Positions 56,027-64,000 of a stretch of 64,000 nucleotides of DNA are shown here, in pieces; position 1 is the stretch's first letter; each line of letters begins with the position of its first letter. Source of the stretch: Verrucomicrobiota bacterium (GTDB lineage: Bacteria > Verrucomicrobiota > Verrucomicrobiia > Opitutales > UBA953); assembly GCA_026397965.1 (NCBI GenBank), contig JAPLTU010000039.1, positions 62,001 through 126,000 of the forward strand, read 5' to 3'. The notes below the pieces were generated by a model. It did not search any database and had not been told where the DNA came from. It was given only the letters and a program-made list of their open reading frames with translations. The position numbers and the translations under genes are program-made.

Positions 56027-57418
56027 TTAGAAGGCGACCTGAGCTTGGAGACGGATGACGTCAACCGTGGCGCTGACCTGGCCCGCGCCGGTGGCGAGGG
56101 TAGAGGTCGAGGCCTGAGTGATGACGTCCTTGAACTCAGAGCGCTCGAAGCCGAACTGAATCTTGGCGTTGTAACCGTTCACCTTCTGGCCAAGGGCCTC
56201 GAGGTTGAAGTAGTAGTTCACGCCGAGGTAGATCGCGGTGGACTTGTCGTAGAGCAGGCCGGTGCCGGAGGGACCAGCGGCAGCGAAACCACGCTCACCG
56301 TCGGAGATCTTCTGGCCGCGCATGTCGGTTTCGAGGTTCGTGTAGCGAGCGACGCCTTCCCAGTTGTCGTTAATCTTGTAGACGACCATGGCGGTATAGC
56401 CGGTCGGGGTGTGGTTCTGGTCGTCGGTGTTGACCGCGGCATCCATAGAGGAGGTCACCTTGGTGCTCATGTATTCACCCTGGAAGGTCCAGTTGAAGTA
56501 CTTGGCCATGAGGAAGGGGTTGTAACCTTCAATGGTGGCCAGCGTGTTCACTGGAGTAGTGGTGGCGGCGAGGTAGCGGGAAGTTCCGTAGTTTACACCG
56601 ACGGAGTAGGCTTCGTTATCCGAGATCTTATTGTTCCAGACGATGTTCGCGTAGTAGGCGAGATCGTTGGTGCTCGTACCTTCGGTAACGCGACCCTGAG
56701 CGGCATTCACGACGGAGGCACCGAACTCAAAGCCCTGAGGATTGACGACGCTGTTGTAGTGGAGACCGGTGTGGTGGGCGCCAAAACCGAGGCGACGACC
56801 GTCGGAGCGGCTGACGTTACCGTTTTCACCTTCGTTCCAATAACGATTGGTGATGCCACGCTCGACGGTGGAGAGCTTACCAGAGGAAGCCTTGAAGAGC
56901 GAGGTCAGTGTGCTTTCTTCATAACCCCAGGTCACCTTGCGGTAGCCGAGATCGAAGGTTCCGATTTCGCTGGAGTGCGAAACCATAGCGCGGTCGAGCC
57001 AAGAGGTGGTGCTGGAGGTGGTGTTACCCGAGGTGTCGAGGACGATATTACCCGAGATACCGTTGCCGACGTCGGCGAGGATTTCGAGGTAAAGGCGGCG
57101 CATCAGGAAGCCGTTCTGGATCGGCGCAGTGGCGTTAACCCCAGTCGCGGTGGACTGAGAGTAGCCGAAGCTCTGGTATTGAGCTTGGAAGTAACCGCCG
57201 ATGGTGAAGCGCTTGGTGGCGTCTTCTTTGACGAAGACTTTATTGATGCCGGAAGAGGAACGAGCCTTGGCACCGTCTTCGATGGCCTTGGAGCGTTCTT
57301 CAGCGGTGATCACGCCTTTCTTCACGAGGAGGTCGAGCGTGGCTTTGTCTTGTGCGGAAGCAGAAACCGCGGTGAGGGCGGCAGCTGCGATGAGCATGGA
57401 CTTGAGGGCATGGTTCAT
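56027..57418 (-). CDS. OprO/OprP-type outer-membrane porin
   Basis: 463 residues. A clear signal peptide (1-22, cleavage after VSASA) precedes a short N-terminal helical region (ATLDLLVKKGVITAEERSKAIEDGA) typical of porins of this group. Then follows a long barrel whose strands begin FTIGGYFQAQYQSFGY and end RLQAQVAF with a terminal aromatic residue. FLMRRLYLEILADV matches the Porin_O_P family, which includes phosphate-selective porins. Selectivity cannot be read from the sequence, and no Pho-box-like repeat is obvious. Monocistronic, with its own terminator. Confidence 0.8.
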   Translation of the reverse strand: MNHALKSMLIAAAALTAVSASAQDKATLDLLVKKGVITAEERSKAIEDGAKARSSSGINKVFVKEDATKRFTIGGYFQAQYQSFGYSQSTATGVNATAPIQNGFLMRRLYLEILADVGNGISGNIVLDTSGNTTSSTTSWLDRAMVSHSSEIGTFDLGYRKVTWGYEESTLTSLFKASSGKLSTVERGITNRYWNEGENGNVSRSDGRRLGFGAHHTGLHYNSVVNPQGFEFGASVVNAAQGRVTEGTSTNDLAYYANIVWNNKISDNEAYSVGVNYGTSRYLAATTTPVNTLATIEGYNPFLMAKYFNWTFQGEYMSTKVTSSMDAAVNTDDQNHTPTGYTAMVVYKINDNWEGVARYTNLETDMRGQKISDGERGFAAAGPSGTGLLYDKSTAIYLGVNYYFNLEALGQKVNGYNAKIQFGFERSEFKDVITQASTSTLATGAGQVSATVDVIRLQAQVAF

Positions 57419-57434
57419 AGGTAGGTGTTGTTAT

Positions 57435-57454
57435 GCGTGAGGACTATCTCACGC
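57435..57454 (-). promoter_or_regulatory. Inverted repeat in the porin leader
   Basis: GCGTGAG-GACTAT-CTCACGC forms a 7-bp perfect stem 17 bases upstream of the porin ATG. It could be a leader hairpin or operator. Confidence 0.4.
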
Positions 57455-57514
57455 CATTGTTACAGGATTAAGACGAAAGGGTGAACAATCTGCCACAGAG
57501 TCGTCACCCGAAGT

Positions 57515-58378
57515 CTATAAAAGCTCACTTAAACCTGCATAAATACTGGCAAATTGCGGTTTCCAAGTCACTTCGCCCCTGAATCGACTGGCATCCACGA
57601 TTCGATTGGGCTGATCCCGACCCCCGCGTCGCAACCTCGGCCCTCCCGGGGCCGCTTCATCAAACACTAATTCGACCCCGCCCAAACGCTGCGCGATCCA
57701 TCGGGCCAACTGACTTTTCGTCACGGGATTTCCATCGCTGACATTATAAACCCGCGCGCCCGCCGGCCCTGAGACCAGCGACGCGAGGACCGACGAGGCC
57801 GCATCATCCCGGTGGAGATAATTAATAAAATGATCCACGCGGCCGCCGATGACATTTTCTCCGCGCTTAAGTTGATCGACCAAATGATGTCGCCCAGGTC
57901 CATACAACCCGCCGAATCGCAAAACCCGGACGCACTCTAACTCCGCCGCCATCACGGCTTTCTCGCCCTCTAAGATCGCATCCGCCGTCGGGGTGCCGCC
58001 GACCGCCGAATCTTCATTCACGACAAGCCCATCGTCCTGCCGATAAACGCCCGTCGAACTCGTGAAAATAAATTTTCGCGCTCCGACGCTCTTCGCCCAA
58101 GCCAGGGCACGCTTCACGCCGACATCATAAGCCAGAGCGTAAGCCTCTGGCCCGCCGCCGCCCGTGCTCGCCGCATAAACGACCGCGTCAAAAGTATCGG
58201 GCAGAAGCGACCAGTCTCCTTGCTGAATATCAAAGGCCTCCGCCGCCAATCCCTCCACTCGAAGTCGATCCCGTGACGCAGCCGATCGCACCACGCCAAG
58301 AAATTCGTGCCCCTGGCTTTGGGCGAGGCGGGCAAACTGAGCCCCCACATAACCGCAGCCGAGGACGGCGATCTTCAT
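57515..58378 (-). CDS. NAD(P)-dependent nucleoside-diphosphate-sugar-epimerase-like protein
   Basis: 287 residues from ATG 58378 (MKIAVLGCGYVG), 8 bases after lpxB; an in-frame start at 58414 would lie inside lpxB. Extended short-chain dehydrogenase fold: Rossmann GCGYVGAQFARLA, FTSSTGVY with the catalytic Ser/Thr, a GLYGPGRH segment and an HRDDAASSV C-terminal motif. The usual YxxxK is not obvious, as in the YeeZ-like subgroup. Substrate unknown; the lpxB and dehydrogenase neighbours hint at envelope sugars. Confidence 0.78.
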   Translation of the reverse strand: MKIAVLGCGYVGAQFARLAQSQGHEFLGVVRSAASRDRLRVEGLAAEAFDIQQGDWSLLPDTFDAVVYAASTGGGGPEAYALAYDVGVKRALAWAKSVGARKFIFTSSTGVYRQDDGLVVNEDSAVGGTPTADAILEGEKAVMAAELECVRVLRFGGLYGPGRHHLVDQLKRGENVIGGRVDHFINYLHRDDAASSVLASLVSGPAGARVYNVSDGNPVTKSQLARWIAQRLGGVELVFDEAAPGGPRLRRGGRDQPNRIVDASRFRGEVTWKPQFASIYAGLSELL

Positions 58379-58386
58379 CGGCTGGT

Positions 58387-59574
58387 TCACGATTTCAGGA
58401 ATGAAGTCATCCATTCCGCAGGCGTAGCGCCTGACTTGGCGGAAAGCTCCCGCAAAAGCTCCGCCGCATCGGTGCGAGCAAGTGCTCGGGCGTCAGGCGC
58501 ACTGACACAGTCCTGTAAGCGTCGGGCCAAGGAGTCGGGATCGCAGGCTGATTGTAAATATTCGGGCCAGGCGTCGCGCTTGAGCAAGATATTGGCGATG
58601 CCCAAACGATCCACATGCCCGGCGATCAAACGGCGTCCGACGAACCAAGTCAGCGGATTAGCCCGATAAACAACCGCACCCGGAATACCGGCCAATGCTA
58701 CCGTCAGCGACATCGTGCCGGAACTGACCAACGCCGCACAACCGGCCACAGGGCCTTCCGAGACCGGGCGCAGATCAATCCCCCGAGCCTCTTCACCATA
58801 TTCAGCTAAAAGCCGATACAGCTCCGCATGCACCTCGCCGCCGGTGTGCAGTACCAAGGCCCGCTGTTTCGGATTCTTTTGACGGAACTTAGCAAACGCT
58901 TCGATGAGCGTCGGGAAAATCTTCCGCACGGGCTTGGGTCGACTACCGGGCAGCAACAAGACTGGACCCGCGGCATCGTAACTTAAACCAGGCACATGGC
59001 CGGCCTCCGCAAACGGATGGCCGACGAATTGCGCCGGCAACTTGGTGTCCGCATAACAAGCCGGTTCGAAAGGAAATATCGTACCCACGCCATCCAGATC
59101 GCGGGCCATCGTGAAGCGACGCTTAGGCTTCCAGGCCCAGAGTTGCGGGCTGACGTACTGAATCACGGCGGTCTCGCCGCCGCCCTGACGGGAAAGCCCC
59201 GCGAGGCGGAGTTCATTGGCCAAGCGTAAATTCAACCCGGGATAATCTACTAAGACGACCAGCCGCGGCTTCCATCTCAAGGTCCAGGCCAACATCCGAC
59301 CAAAAAGCCGGCGGTAAAACGGATACGCCGCCAGCACTTCGACGATGCCGACCGCCGAAAAACCCGTCATATCAAAAAGCATTTGCGCTCCTGCTTCGCG
59401 AATCCGCGGACCACCAAACGCCGCAATCCGGAGGCCGGGGTTCGCTTTAAGAAGATCGGCGACGACCTTGGCCGCATGCTGATCGCCCGAATGCTCCCCC
59501 GCGATGACCAAGACGTCGACCGCCCCCGCACGCGGAGGCGAAAAGACACTTGGGATCACCGGAAAAGAACTCAT
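58387..59574 (-). CDS. lpxB: Lipid-A-disaccharide synthase
   Basis: Condenses UDP-2,3-diacylglucosamine with lipid X to the tetraacyl disaccharide of lipid A, at the inner membrane. 395 residues, GT19 family. IAGEHSGDQHAA near the N-terminus, DYPGLNLRLA, YVSPQLWAWKPKR, LPGSRPKPVRK and the donor-binding SSGTMSLTVALAGIPGAVVYRANPLTW are diagnostic. Its ATG overlaps the preceding stop as ATGA. It shows the organism makes a lipid A-type LPS. Confidence 0.95.
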   Translation of the reverse strand: MSSFPVIPSVFSPPRAGAVDVLVIAGEHSGDQHAAKVVADLLKANPGLRIAAFGGPRIREAGAQMLFDMTGFSAVGIVEVLAAYPFYRRLFGRMLAWTLRWKPRLVVLVDYPGLNLRLANELRLAGLSRQGGGETAVIQYVSPQLWAWKPKRRFTMARDLDGVGTIFPFEPACYADTKLPAQFVGHPFAEAGHVPGLSYDAAGPVLLLPGSRPKPVRKIFPTLIEAFAKFRQKNPKQRALVLHTGGEVHAELYRLLAEYGEEARGIDLRPVSEGPVAGCAALVSSGTMSLTVALAGIPGAVVYRANPLTWFVGRRLIAGHVDRLGIANILLKRDAWPEYLQSACDPDSLARRLQDCVSAPDARALARTDAAELLRELSAKSGATPAEWMTSFLKS

Positions 59575-60515
59575 CGGCGGGCCAGGCCGGTACGAATTTG
59601 CTCGGTGATGCGAATGGCGACCTCCAGCGCCGTCCGGCCCAATTCACCGCTGACCTTTGGAGTTTTACGATCGCGCACGCAGGCGACAAAAGAGCCGAGC
59701 TCGATGGCGAGCGGCTCACCCTTCTCGATCGGAATTTCTTCTTTAGCAAAACCGCCCTCGGCGGCGGGGTCCACGCGGACCGTGTGGCCCTTTTGGCCCA
59801 TGAAATCAATCGAGAGATAGCCGCCCGTCTGGAAAACCCGAATCTCCCGATTCTTCTTCAGCGACACCCGGCTCGCGCTCAAATTAGCGACGCAGCCGTT
59901 CTTGAAAGCAATTCGAGCATTGGCGATATCTTCCGTCTTCGTGACGACCGAGACGCCGACGGCATCGATGCGTTCGACCGGTGAATTAGCCAATTGCAGC
60001 ACGATGCCGATATCATGAATCATGAGATCGAGAACGACTCCGACCTCGGTCCCGCGAGGCGTAAACGGAGCCAGTCGTTCAGCCGTGATGTAGCGCGCGT
60101 CGACCACGGCTTTTTCCAAGTAAGACATCACGGGGTTATAATGTTCGATATGGCCGACCTGGACAATCCGTTCGGCCTTGGCGGCGGCGGCCAGAATCTG
60201 CGCAGCCTCTTCCAACGTCACGCAGATCGGCTTCTCGATGAGCAAATTACAGCCAGCCGCCAACAGGGGTAACGCGACGGCAGCATGGAAGTTGGTCGGA
60301 ACCACGATGCTCACGGCATCGCAGGCGCTGGCCATCTCTTCGAGCGAGGTAAAGCGATGGCAATGATACTTGGCGCACATTTCGGCGGCCCGGGCATCGT
60401 TCGGCTCATAGATGCCAGCGAGCTCCGCCCCGGGGAGGGTCGAGTAGATGCGGGCGTGATGCTGGCCGAGCGAACCGGTACCAGCCACCCCGCAGCGAAT
60501 GCACGTTGCAGTCAT
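59571..60515 (-). CDS. Gfo/Idh/MocA oxidoreductase, GnnA-like
   Basis: 314 residues from ATG 60515. The N-terminal Rossmann domain has GVAGTGSLGQHHARIY; EKPICVTLEEA and GHIEHYNP follow; the C-terminal domain has VVLDLMIHDI with the catalytic-type His/Asp. These segments match the COG0673 members found beside lpxA/lpxB. One characterised relative, GnnA, oxidises the 3-OH of UDP-GlcNAc on the way to 2,3-diaminoglucose lipid A. Its stop overlaps lpxB by 4 bases, which supports a lipid A-related role. A GnnB transaminase is not in the window, so the exact reaction remains inference. Confidence 0.85.
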   Translation of the reverse strand: MTATCIRCGVAGTGSLGQHHARIYSTLPGAELAGIYEPNDARAAEMCAKYHCHRFTSLEEMASACDAVSIVVPTNFHAAVALPLLAAGCNLLIEKPICVTLEEAAQILAAAAKAERIVQVGHIEHYNPVMSYLEKAVVDARYITAERLAPFTPRGTEVGVVLDLMIHDIGIVLQLANSPVERIDAVGVSVVTKTEDIANARIAFKNGCVANLSASRVSLKKNREIRVFQTGGYLSIDFMGQKGHTVRVDPAAEGGFAKEEIPIEKGEPLAIELGSFVACVRDRKTPKVSGELGRTALEVAIRITEQIRTGLARR

Positions 60516-60866
60516 GGCCGATAGACTTCTACGCCCGGGGCTTATCTTCAATCCGAAAACCTACCCGGCTTGACGTCGAAGGTCGGCGTTTCCTTGGCGC
60601 GCCTCACCTTCACGAGGCTACCCTCTTGAGTCCACGAAGCCCTCACGCTATGCGCCGAATCTGAGGCCGGGTTTCGCTGCTGCATAGCATCGCTTTAAGC
60701 CTGCTGGATGACTTCGGCGATTGCTTACCAGAGATCTGAGCGTCGCCGAGTCTTTGACGCGACTCCCGGTCGCAACCTTTCGATAGAGGTCGTCAATCCC
60801 GAAAGCCCTACATTTCAGTTACAACCTTGTTGCCCATTCCCTATCTTACTGGGTATATCTTAATTC
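60516..60866. other. Divergent intergenic region with a promoter close to the start codon
   Basis: 351 bases with no convincing ORF. Near its right end TTGCCC (60831-60836), a 17-18-base spacer and TATATC (60854-60859) form a plausible sigma-70-type promoter for the SirB1-like gene. Transcription would start within a few bases of the ATG at 60867. The rest shows no repeat or RNA family that I recognise. Confidence 0.45.
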
Positions 60867-61712
60867 ATGACGCATGAAGCGCAGTTGGCGAACCTAGGAC
60901 GCCTCCTCGACGACCCCTCACCCGTCGTCCGAAAAGCCGTACTCGAAAAAGTCAAATCTGCCGGCACGGCGGGGATTCTTTGGCTCGAAACTCTGATGGA
61001 GGACGAGAGATTAAGCCCGCACGCCCAGGGTATTCTCGTCGACTTACGCACCCCCGAAGCTGCCGCTCACGCCTTTTTGGCCTACATTAAAAAAGGCCCG
61101 TTAGACCTCGAGGAAGCCTGCCTGCTGCTGGAACGTGCGGCCGACCCCAGTCTGGCTCACCAAGCTTACAAGAGTGAGTTAGACCGCCTGGCCAATCGCA
61201 CCCGTGAACTGATGGCCGAGCCGCTTGACGTCCGAGCTAAGTGCCGGCTGCTTTGCCGGGTGATCTTTGGCGAAGAAGGCTATCGTGGCGCCCAAGAGAG
61301 CTTTGCCGTTCCATCCTCATCGCTGCTCTCTCAGGTCATGGCGACTCGACGCGGAATCCCTATTTCGCTTTGCTTGGTCTTCCTACTCGTCGCCCGACGC
61401 CTTGGACTGCCCGTCGAACCCGTGGGCCTGCCTGGCCGCTTCATGGTGGGTGTCTTCCGCGGCCGTGAGCCTCTTTACATCGATTGCTACGAGGGCGGAG
61501 CCTTTCGCACCCGTGCCGAGATTCAACTCCTTCTGCTCGACAACCAACTACCGGCCGATGAGGCCTTTCTGCAAGCAGTCTCCAGCCACCAAACCTTGGC
61601 CCGCTGCTGTCGCAATCTGGTTTCTCAATGCGAAGCCCAAGGAGACGATTGCAGTAGCCGTCTTTTCCTAAGCTTCGTCCACGCCTTGGAAAAAATCGAT
61701 GAGCGTGCCTGA
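60867..61712 (+). CDS. SirB1-family transglutaminase-like protein with N-terminal HEAT-like repeats
   Basis: 281 residues. The first third resembles HEAT repeats (GRLLDDPSPVVRKAVLEKV). The SirB1/transglutaminase-like domain follows, with SSLLSQVMATRRGIPISL and VARRLGLPVEPVGLPGRFMVG, the family's most conserved block, normally GIPxxL..VGxPGHFLV. The usual histidine of PGHFLV is arginine here, and no catalytic Cys-His-Asp triad is evident. Molecular role unknown. The last 14 bases overlap aroE. Confidence 0.82.
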   Translation: MTHEAQLANLGRLLDDPSPVVRKAVLEKVKSAGTAGILWLETLMEDERLSPHAQGILVDLRTPEAAAHAFLAYIKKGPLDLEEACLLLERAADPSLAHQAYKSELDRLANRTRELMAEPLDVRAKCRLLCRVIFGEEGYRGAQESFAVPSSSLLSQVMATRRGIPISLCLVFLLVARRLGLPVEPVGLPGRFMVGVFRGREPLYIDCYEGGAFRTRAEIQLLLLDNQLPADEAFLQAVSSHQTLARCCRNLVSQCEAQGDDCSSRLFLSFVHALEKIDERA

Positions 61713-62589
61713 AACCCTTACCCTGGCGCTTCTTCGCGAGGCTGAATTTAAAGGCCCCCAACTTGGCGTCTTAGGCGACCCGATTGCCCACTCGCTCAGC
61801 CCGGCCATGCATAACGCGGCCATCGCCGCCCTGGTGCCCACTCACCCCAAATTAGCAGGGCTCCATTACCACCGCCTGCACATCACCGCCGCCGAGCTTT
61901 CGCTCGCCCTACCGTTACTGCGTAACAAGGGCTTCATCGGCCTCAATCTTACGGTACCGCACAAGATTCAAGCCCTTGAACTCGTCACGCAATTATCACC
62001 CGAAGCCCGCCAGGCCGCTTCCGTGAATACCCTGACCATCGATGGCGCAGGATGGGCCGGACATACGACGGACGGGCGTGGCTTCATCGAAGCGTTGCGG
62101 GAAAATTCCGGCCACAGCGTCCAAGGCTGCGACATCATCCTGCTGGGTGCTGGTGGTGCCGCCCGGGCCGTCGCCGCCGCTTGTCTCACGGAGAATTGCC
62201 GATCGCTGAAGGTTTATAATCGCGATGGCGCCCGCGCCCAAGGCCTTGCGGAAGCGCTCCACGACCCCCGCGTCTCCGCTCATGAAATTTCGAAGCTCGG
62301 CCTGCCTTCGCTCGACGCGATCATCGTCAATTGCACGACGCTTGGATTGAAGGCTTCGGATTCATCGCCTCTGCCAGCCGAACTTCTTCAGCCCGGACAG
62401 TTTATTTTTGATACGACTTACGGCTCCAGCCCGGCGCAGTTGATCCGCGATGCCCGCGCCAAAGGCATTTCGCACTGCGACGGCCGTGCCATGTTGCGCT
62501 GGCAAGGCGCCCTCGCTTTTCAACTATGGACCGGTACCCTTCCTCCTGCCGCCCCCATGCGCCAAGCCCTCGGCGAGTCTGCTCTCTAA
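61699..62589 (+). CDS. aroE: Shikimate dehydrogenase (NADP+)
   Basis: Reduces 3-dehydroshikimate in aromatic amino acid synthesis. 296 residues: shikimate-binding HSLSPAMHNAA, catalytic lysine in NLTVPHK, the NADP loop GAGGAARAVAAA, and NCTTLGLKASD. It overlaps the SirB1-like gene by 14 bases and is 6 bases upstream of the prepilin peptidase gene, so the three probably form an operon. Confidence 0.96.
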   Translation: MSVPETLTLALLREAEFKGPQLGVLGDPIAHSLSPAMHNAAIAALVPTHPKLAGLHYHRLHITAAELSLALPLLRNKGFIGLNLTVPHKIQALELVTQLSPEARQAASVNTLTIDGAGWAGHTTDGRGFIEALRENSGHSVQGCDIILLGAGGAARAVAAACLTENCRSLKVYNRDGARAQGLAEALHDPRVSAHEISKLGLPSLDAIIVNCTTLGLKASDSSPLPAELLQPGQFIFDTTYGSSPAQLIRDARAKGISHCDGRAMLRWQGALAFQLWTGTLPPAAPMRQALGESAL

Positions 62590-62595
62590 TTCTCC

Positions 62596-63456
62596 ATGCC
62601 GCTACTTACCGCCCTCCAACACTTCGCCGCACAACATCCGGCCCTTACGGTCGTATTTGTCGGCATTTTCGGCGCGTGCATCGGCAGCTTTTTAAATGTC
62701 TGCATCCATCGCATGCCCAAAGGCGAATCCATCATCACGCCGGGGTCGCGTTGCGCCTGCGGCAAGCCGATTCCCTTCTGGCTCAACCTTCCGCTGGTAG
62801 GCTGGCTGTCACTTCGCGGCCAGGCACGCTGTTGCGGAATTCCTATTTCCGTCCGTTACCCGCTCGTCGAACTGATCACCGCCTTACTTTTCATCGCGTC
62901 CTGGATAATGCTACCGGGCCCGAAGGCGGCCCTCGCCTGCATCTTCCTGCCCCTTCTCATCTTACTCGCGGGCTGCGACCTGGATGACATGATGGTACCC
63001 GACGCCCCTAACTTCGCTCTGGTCGGAACGGGAATCATCTTTTCCATGCTCGCGCCCTCGTTGCATAATGAGACCGGACACCCGATTGAAGTCATCAACC
63101 GCATCCACGCCCTCGGCGACAGCTTGATCGGCGTGGCAGCGGGCACAGCCTTGGTCTGGTGGATCCGCACCATCGGCACCGTCCTAGCAGGCCGAGAAGC
63201 GATGGGTGAAGCCGACATCATTCTCTGTGCAGGGATTGGCGCTTATTGCGGCTGGCAGGGTGCCTTATTCTGCCTCTTCGGAGGGTCGGTAATCGGCGTT
63301 ATCACCGCCCTTCCTGCCCTAATTTCAGCAAAAATCAGGGGTTCAGAATATGAAGGTATCGTTCCTTTCGTGCCCAGCATGGCGGCCGCCGGGGCGATTT
63401 GGTTCTTCCGCGGCCCCGAACTGCTCCTCGCTTGGCATAACTGGGTGGCATCGTGA
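62596..63456 (+). CDS. pilD: Prepilin peptidase / N-methyltransferase
   Basis: Aspartic membrane protease (A24) that cleaves and N-methylates type IV prepilins and pseudopilins, the partner of the pilB/pilT/pilC genes earlier in the window. 286 residues, about eight membrane helices. GACIGSFLNVCIHRMP and SVRYPLVELITALLF are diagnostic, and catalytic Asp are present in DLDDMMVPD and GEAD. The usual GxGD is GEAD here. The cytoplasmic zinc knuckles, normally CxxC twice, are C53-A-C55 and C79-C80. Confidence 0.93.
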   Translation: MPLLTALQHFAAQHPALTVVFVGIFGACIGSFLNVCIHRMPKGESIITPGSRCACGKPIPFWLNLPLVGWLSLRGQARCCGIPISVRYPLVELITALLFIASWIMLPGPKAALACIFLPLLILLAGCDLDDMMVPDAPNFALVGTGIIFSMLAPSLHNETGHPIEVINRIHALGDSLIGVAAGTALVWWIRTIGTVLAGREAMGEADIILCAGIGAYCGWQGALFCLFGGSVIGVITALPALISAKIRGSEYEGIVPFVPSMAAAGAIWFFRGPELLLAWHNWVAS

Positions 63457-63514
63457 ATCGTTCTGGCTTGTCAGCGCCCGTCCCCACCTCAATCCTCAAT
63501 CTACCCCTCTCACT

Positions 63515-63775
63515 ATGAAGCCGCTCGCACTAGCCACCTTCCTCGCCGCCGGACTCGTCGGCTGCACTAATTACGATACGCCTAACCATGGCCGGAATGT
63601 CGCCCATGAGCCGATGCATAATTTCCTCGGGATCATCAAAGTAGAGCCAGGTAGCTACGCCAACAACGAGAAGGCTGTTGTCCCGCTGCGCACCAAGGAA
63701 CTTTACGGTCGTCGGGCAGATTCAGGTGACCGGATCACCCTCCTCTGGGGTGCCGTGACCCTCACCGACTACTAA
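63515..63775 (+). CDS. Small predicted lipoprotein
   Basis: 86 residues, start MKPLALATFLAAGLVGC. The lipobox LVGC places the lipidated cysteine at residue 17. The mature part has no recognisable domain (NYDTPNHG, MHNFLGIIKVEPG) and ends ITLLWGAVTLTDY. It lies 58 bases after pilD and is closed by a terminator. It is likely an envelope-associated small protein; the signal is clear, the function unknown. Confidence 0.7.
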   Translation: MKPLALATFLAAGLVGCTNYDTPNHGRNVAHEPMHNFLGIIKVEPGSYANNEKAVVPLRTKELYGRRADSGDRITLLWGAVTLTDY

Positions 63776-63795
63776 GGCTGGAAGTAGCCCTTGCA

Positions 63796-63823
63796 GAAGC
63801 CCCGGAAACGGGGCTTCTTCGTT
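63796..63823 (+). terminator. Terminator after the small lipoprotein gene
   Basis: Hairpin GAAGCCCCG / CGGGGCTTC with a GAAA loop, followed by TTCGTTT. Confidence 0.8.
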
Positions 63824-63833
63824 TGTAGGAAAG

Positions 63834-64000
63834 ATGAGTGTCTCCGGAAAAAATATCGCCCGCCATCTTCGGTCTGCCGCGATCGACCAGCCGGATACCC
63901 TTGCGACCCTCTCACCGCTCTCCGTCAGCCGGTCAGGTGAAGTCGCCCACCAACGCTCGACCTTTCGTGAACTTGACCGCGAGAGCGATGCTGCCGCCCG
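63834..64000 (+). CDS. AMP-forming ligase, N-terminal fragment (OleC / fatty-acyl ligase-like)
   Basis: Only the first 55 codons are inside the window. The translation (starting MSVSGKNIARHLRSAA, then STFRELDRESDAAA) matches the N-termini of adenylate-forming ligases of the fatty-acid-CoA ligase / OleC type, which start with NIA..L and have FRELD.ESD before the first core motif. AGGAAAG 1-8 bases before the ATG is a fair ribosome-binding site. No catalytic motif is visible yet. If OleC-like, oleA/B/D should follow to the right; that is inference. Confidence 0.55.
   Translation, partial: MSVSGKNIARHLRSAAIDQPDTLATLSPLSVSRSGEVAHQRSTFRELDRESDAAA

Noticed and set aside
56045-57424. 459-residue plus-strand ORF opposite the porin gene
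   Set aside because: The minus strand encodes a clear signal peptide and porin; the plus frame is its mirror, rich in Val/Gly/Asp as expected from a GC-biased shadow.

Overview
The window (about 57% GC by eye, dense genes, no transposase, integrase, phage gene or CRISPR array) reads as ordinary chromosome of a Gram-negative bacterium. LPS synthesis (lpxB), two outer-membrane barrel proteins, type IV pilus or type II secretion ATPases, RNase Y together with RNase G/E, a carboxynorspermidine pathway and two TonB-like membrane-anchored VWA proteins fit the Verrucomicrobiota (Opitutae-like) best. That assignment is an inference from gene content, not from a marker tree.

Layout. 1-4068 (+): glcD-type oxidase (cut at the left edge), a HAD phosphatase and uvrB. 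4069-5802 (-): mutL with a degenerate endonuclease site. 5986-9806 (+): a DUF255/YyaL thioredoxin-domain protein and a membrane-anchored TPR-like protein. 9796-15121 (-): a five-gene block with two TonB-type-anchor/VWA paralogues, a YbgC-like thioesterase, an Agl23/GT39-like membrane protein and ApbE. After an initiator-like tRNA-Met (+) comes a long minus-strand array (26845 down to 15615): serS, tilS, ftsH, coaE, pilB-like, pilT, second pilB-like, pilC. 27019-28888: DUF4337 protein, ndk, ispF, tRNA-Cys. 28950-36644 (-): arginine cluster argC-J-B-D-F-G behind rplM-rpsI. 36792-39489 (-): TorF-like outer-membrane protein, icd, and a tandem ribbon-helix-helix regulator with a lysine-rich tail. 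39685-41595 (+): P1B-4-like metal ATPase. 41657-44718 (-): rodA-rng. 44843-55355 (+): RNase Y, a repeat/RGG disordered protein, murA, ruvB, proB-proA, tRNA-Asp, carboxynorspermidine dehydrogenase and decarboxylase, a coiled-coil membrane protein. 56027-60515 (-): OprO/P-like porin, a nucleoside-diphosphate-sugar-epimerase-like protein, lpxB and a Gfo/Idh/MocA (GnnA-like) dehydrogenase. 60867-64000 (+): SirB1-like protein, aroE, prepilin peptidase, a small lipoprotein, and the start of an AMP-forming ligase.

How it works together. The pilus/secretion ATPases, PilC and the distant prepilin peptidase belong to one machine. rodA, murA, lpxB and the outer-membrane proteins build the envelope. RNase Y, RNase G/E and the RGG-rich protein form an RNA-turnover neighbourhood. 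uvrB, mutL and ruvB cover DNA repair. Arginine, proline and polyamine genes cover nitrogen metabolism. The most original observations are the paired TonB-like/VWA proteins (12612-15121), the RGG/repeat protein beside RNase Y, the MutL without a recognisable endonuclease site, the autoregulated-looking RHH protein with a histone-H1-like tail, and the near absence of Shine-Dalgarno sequences before genes, including ribosomal-protein genes.
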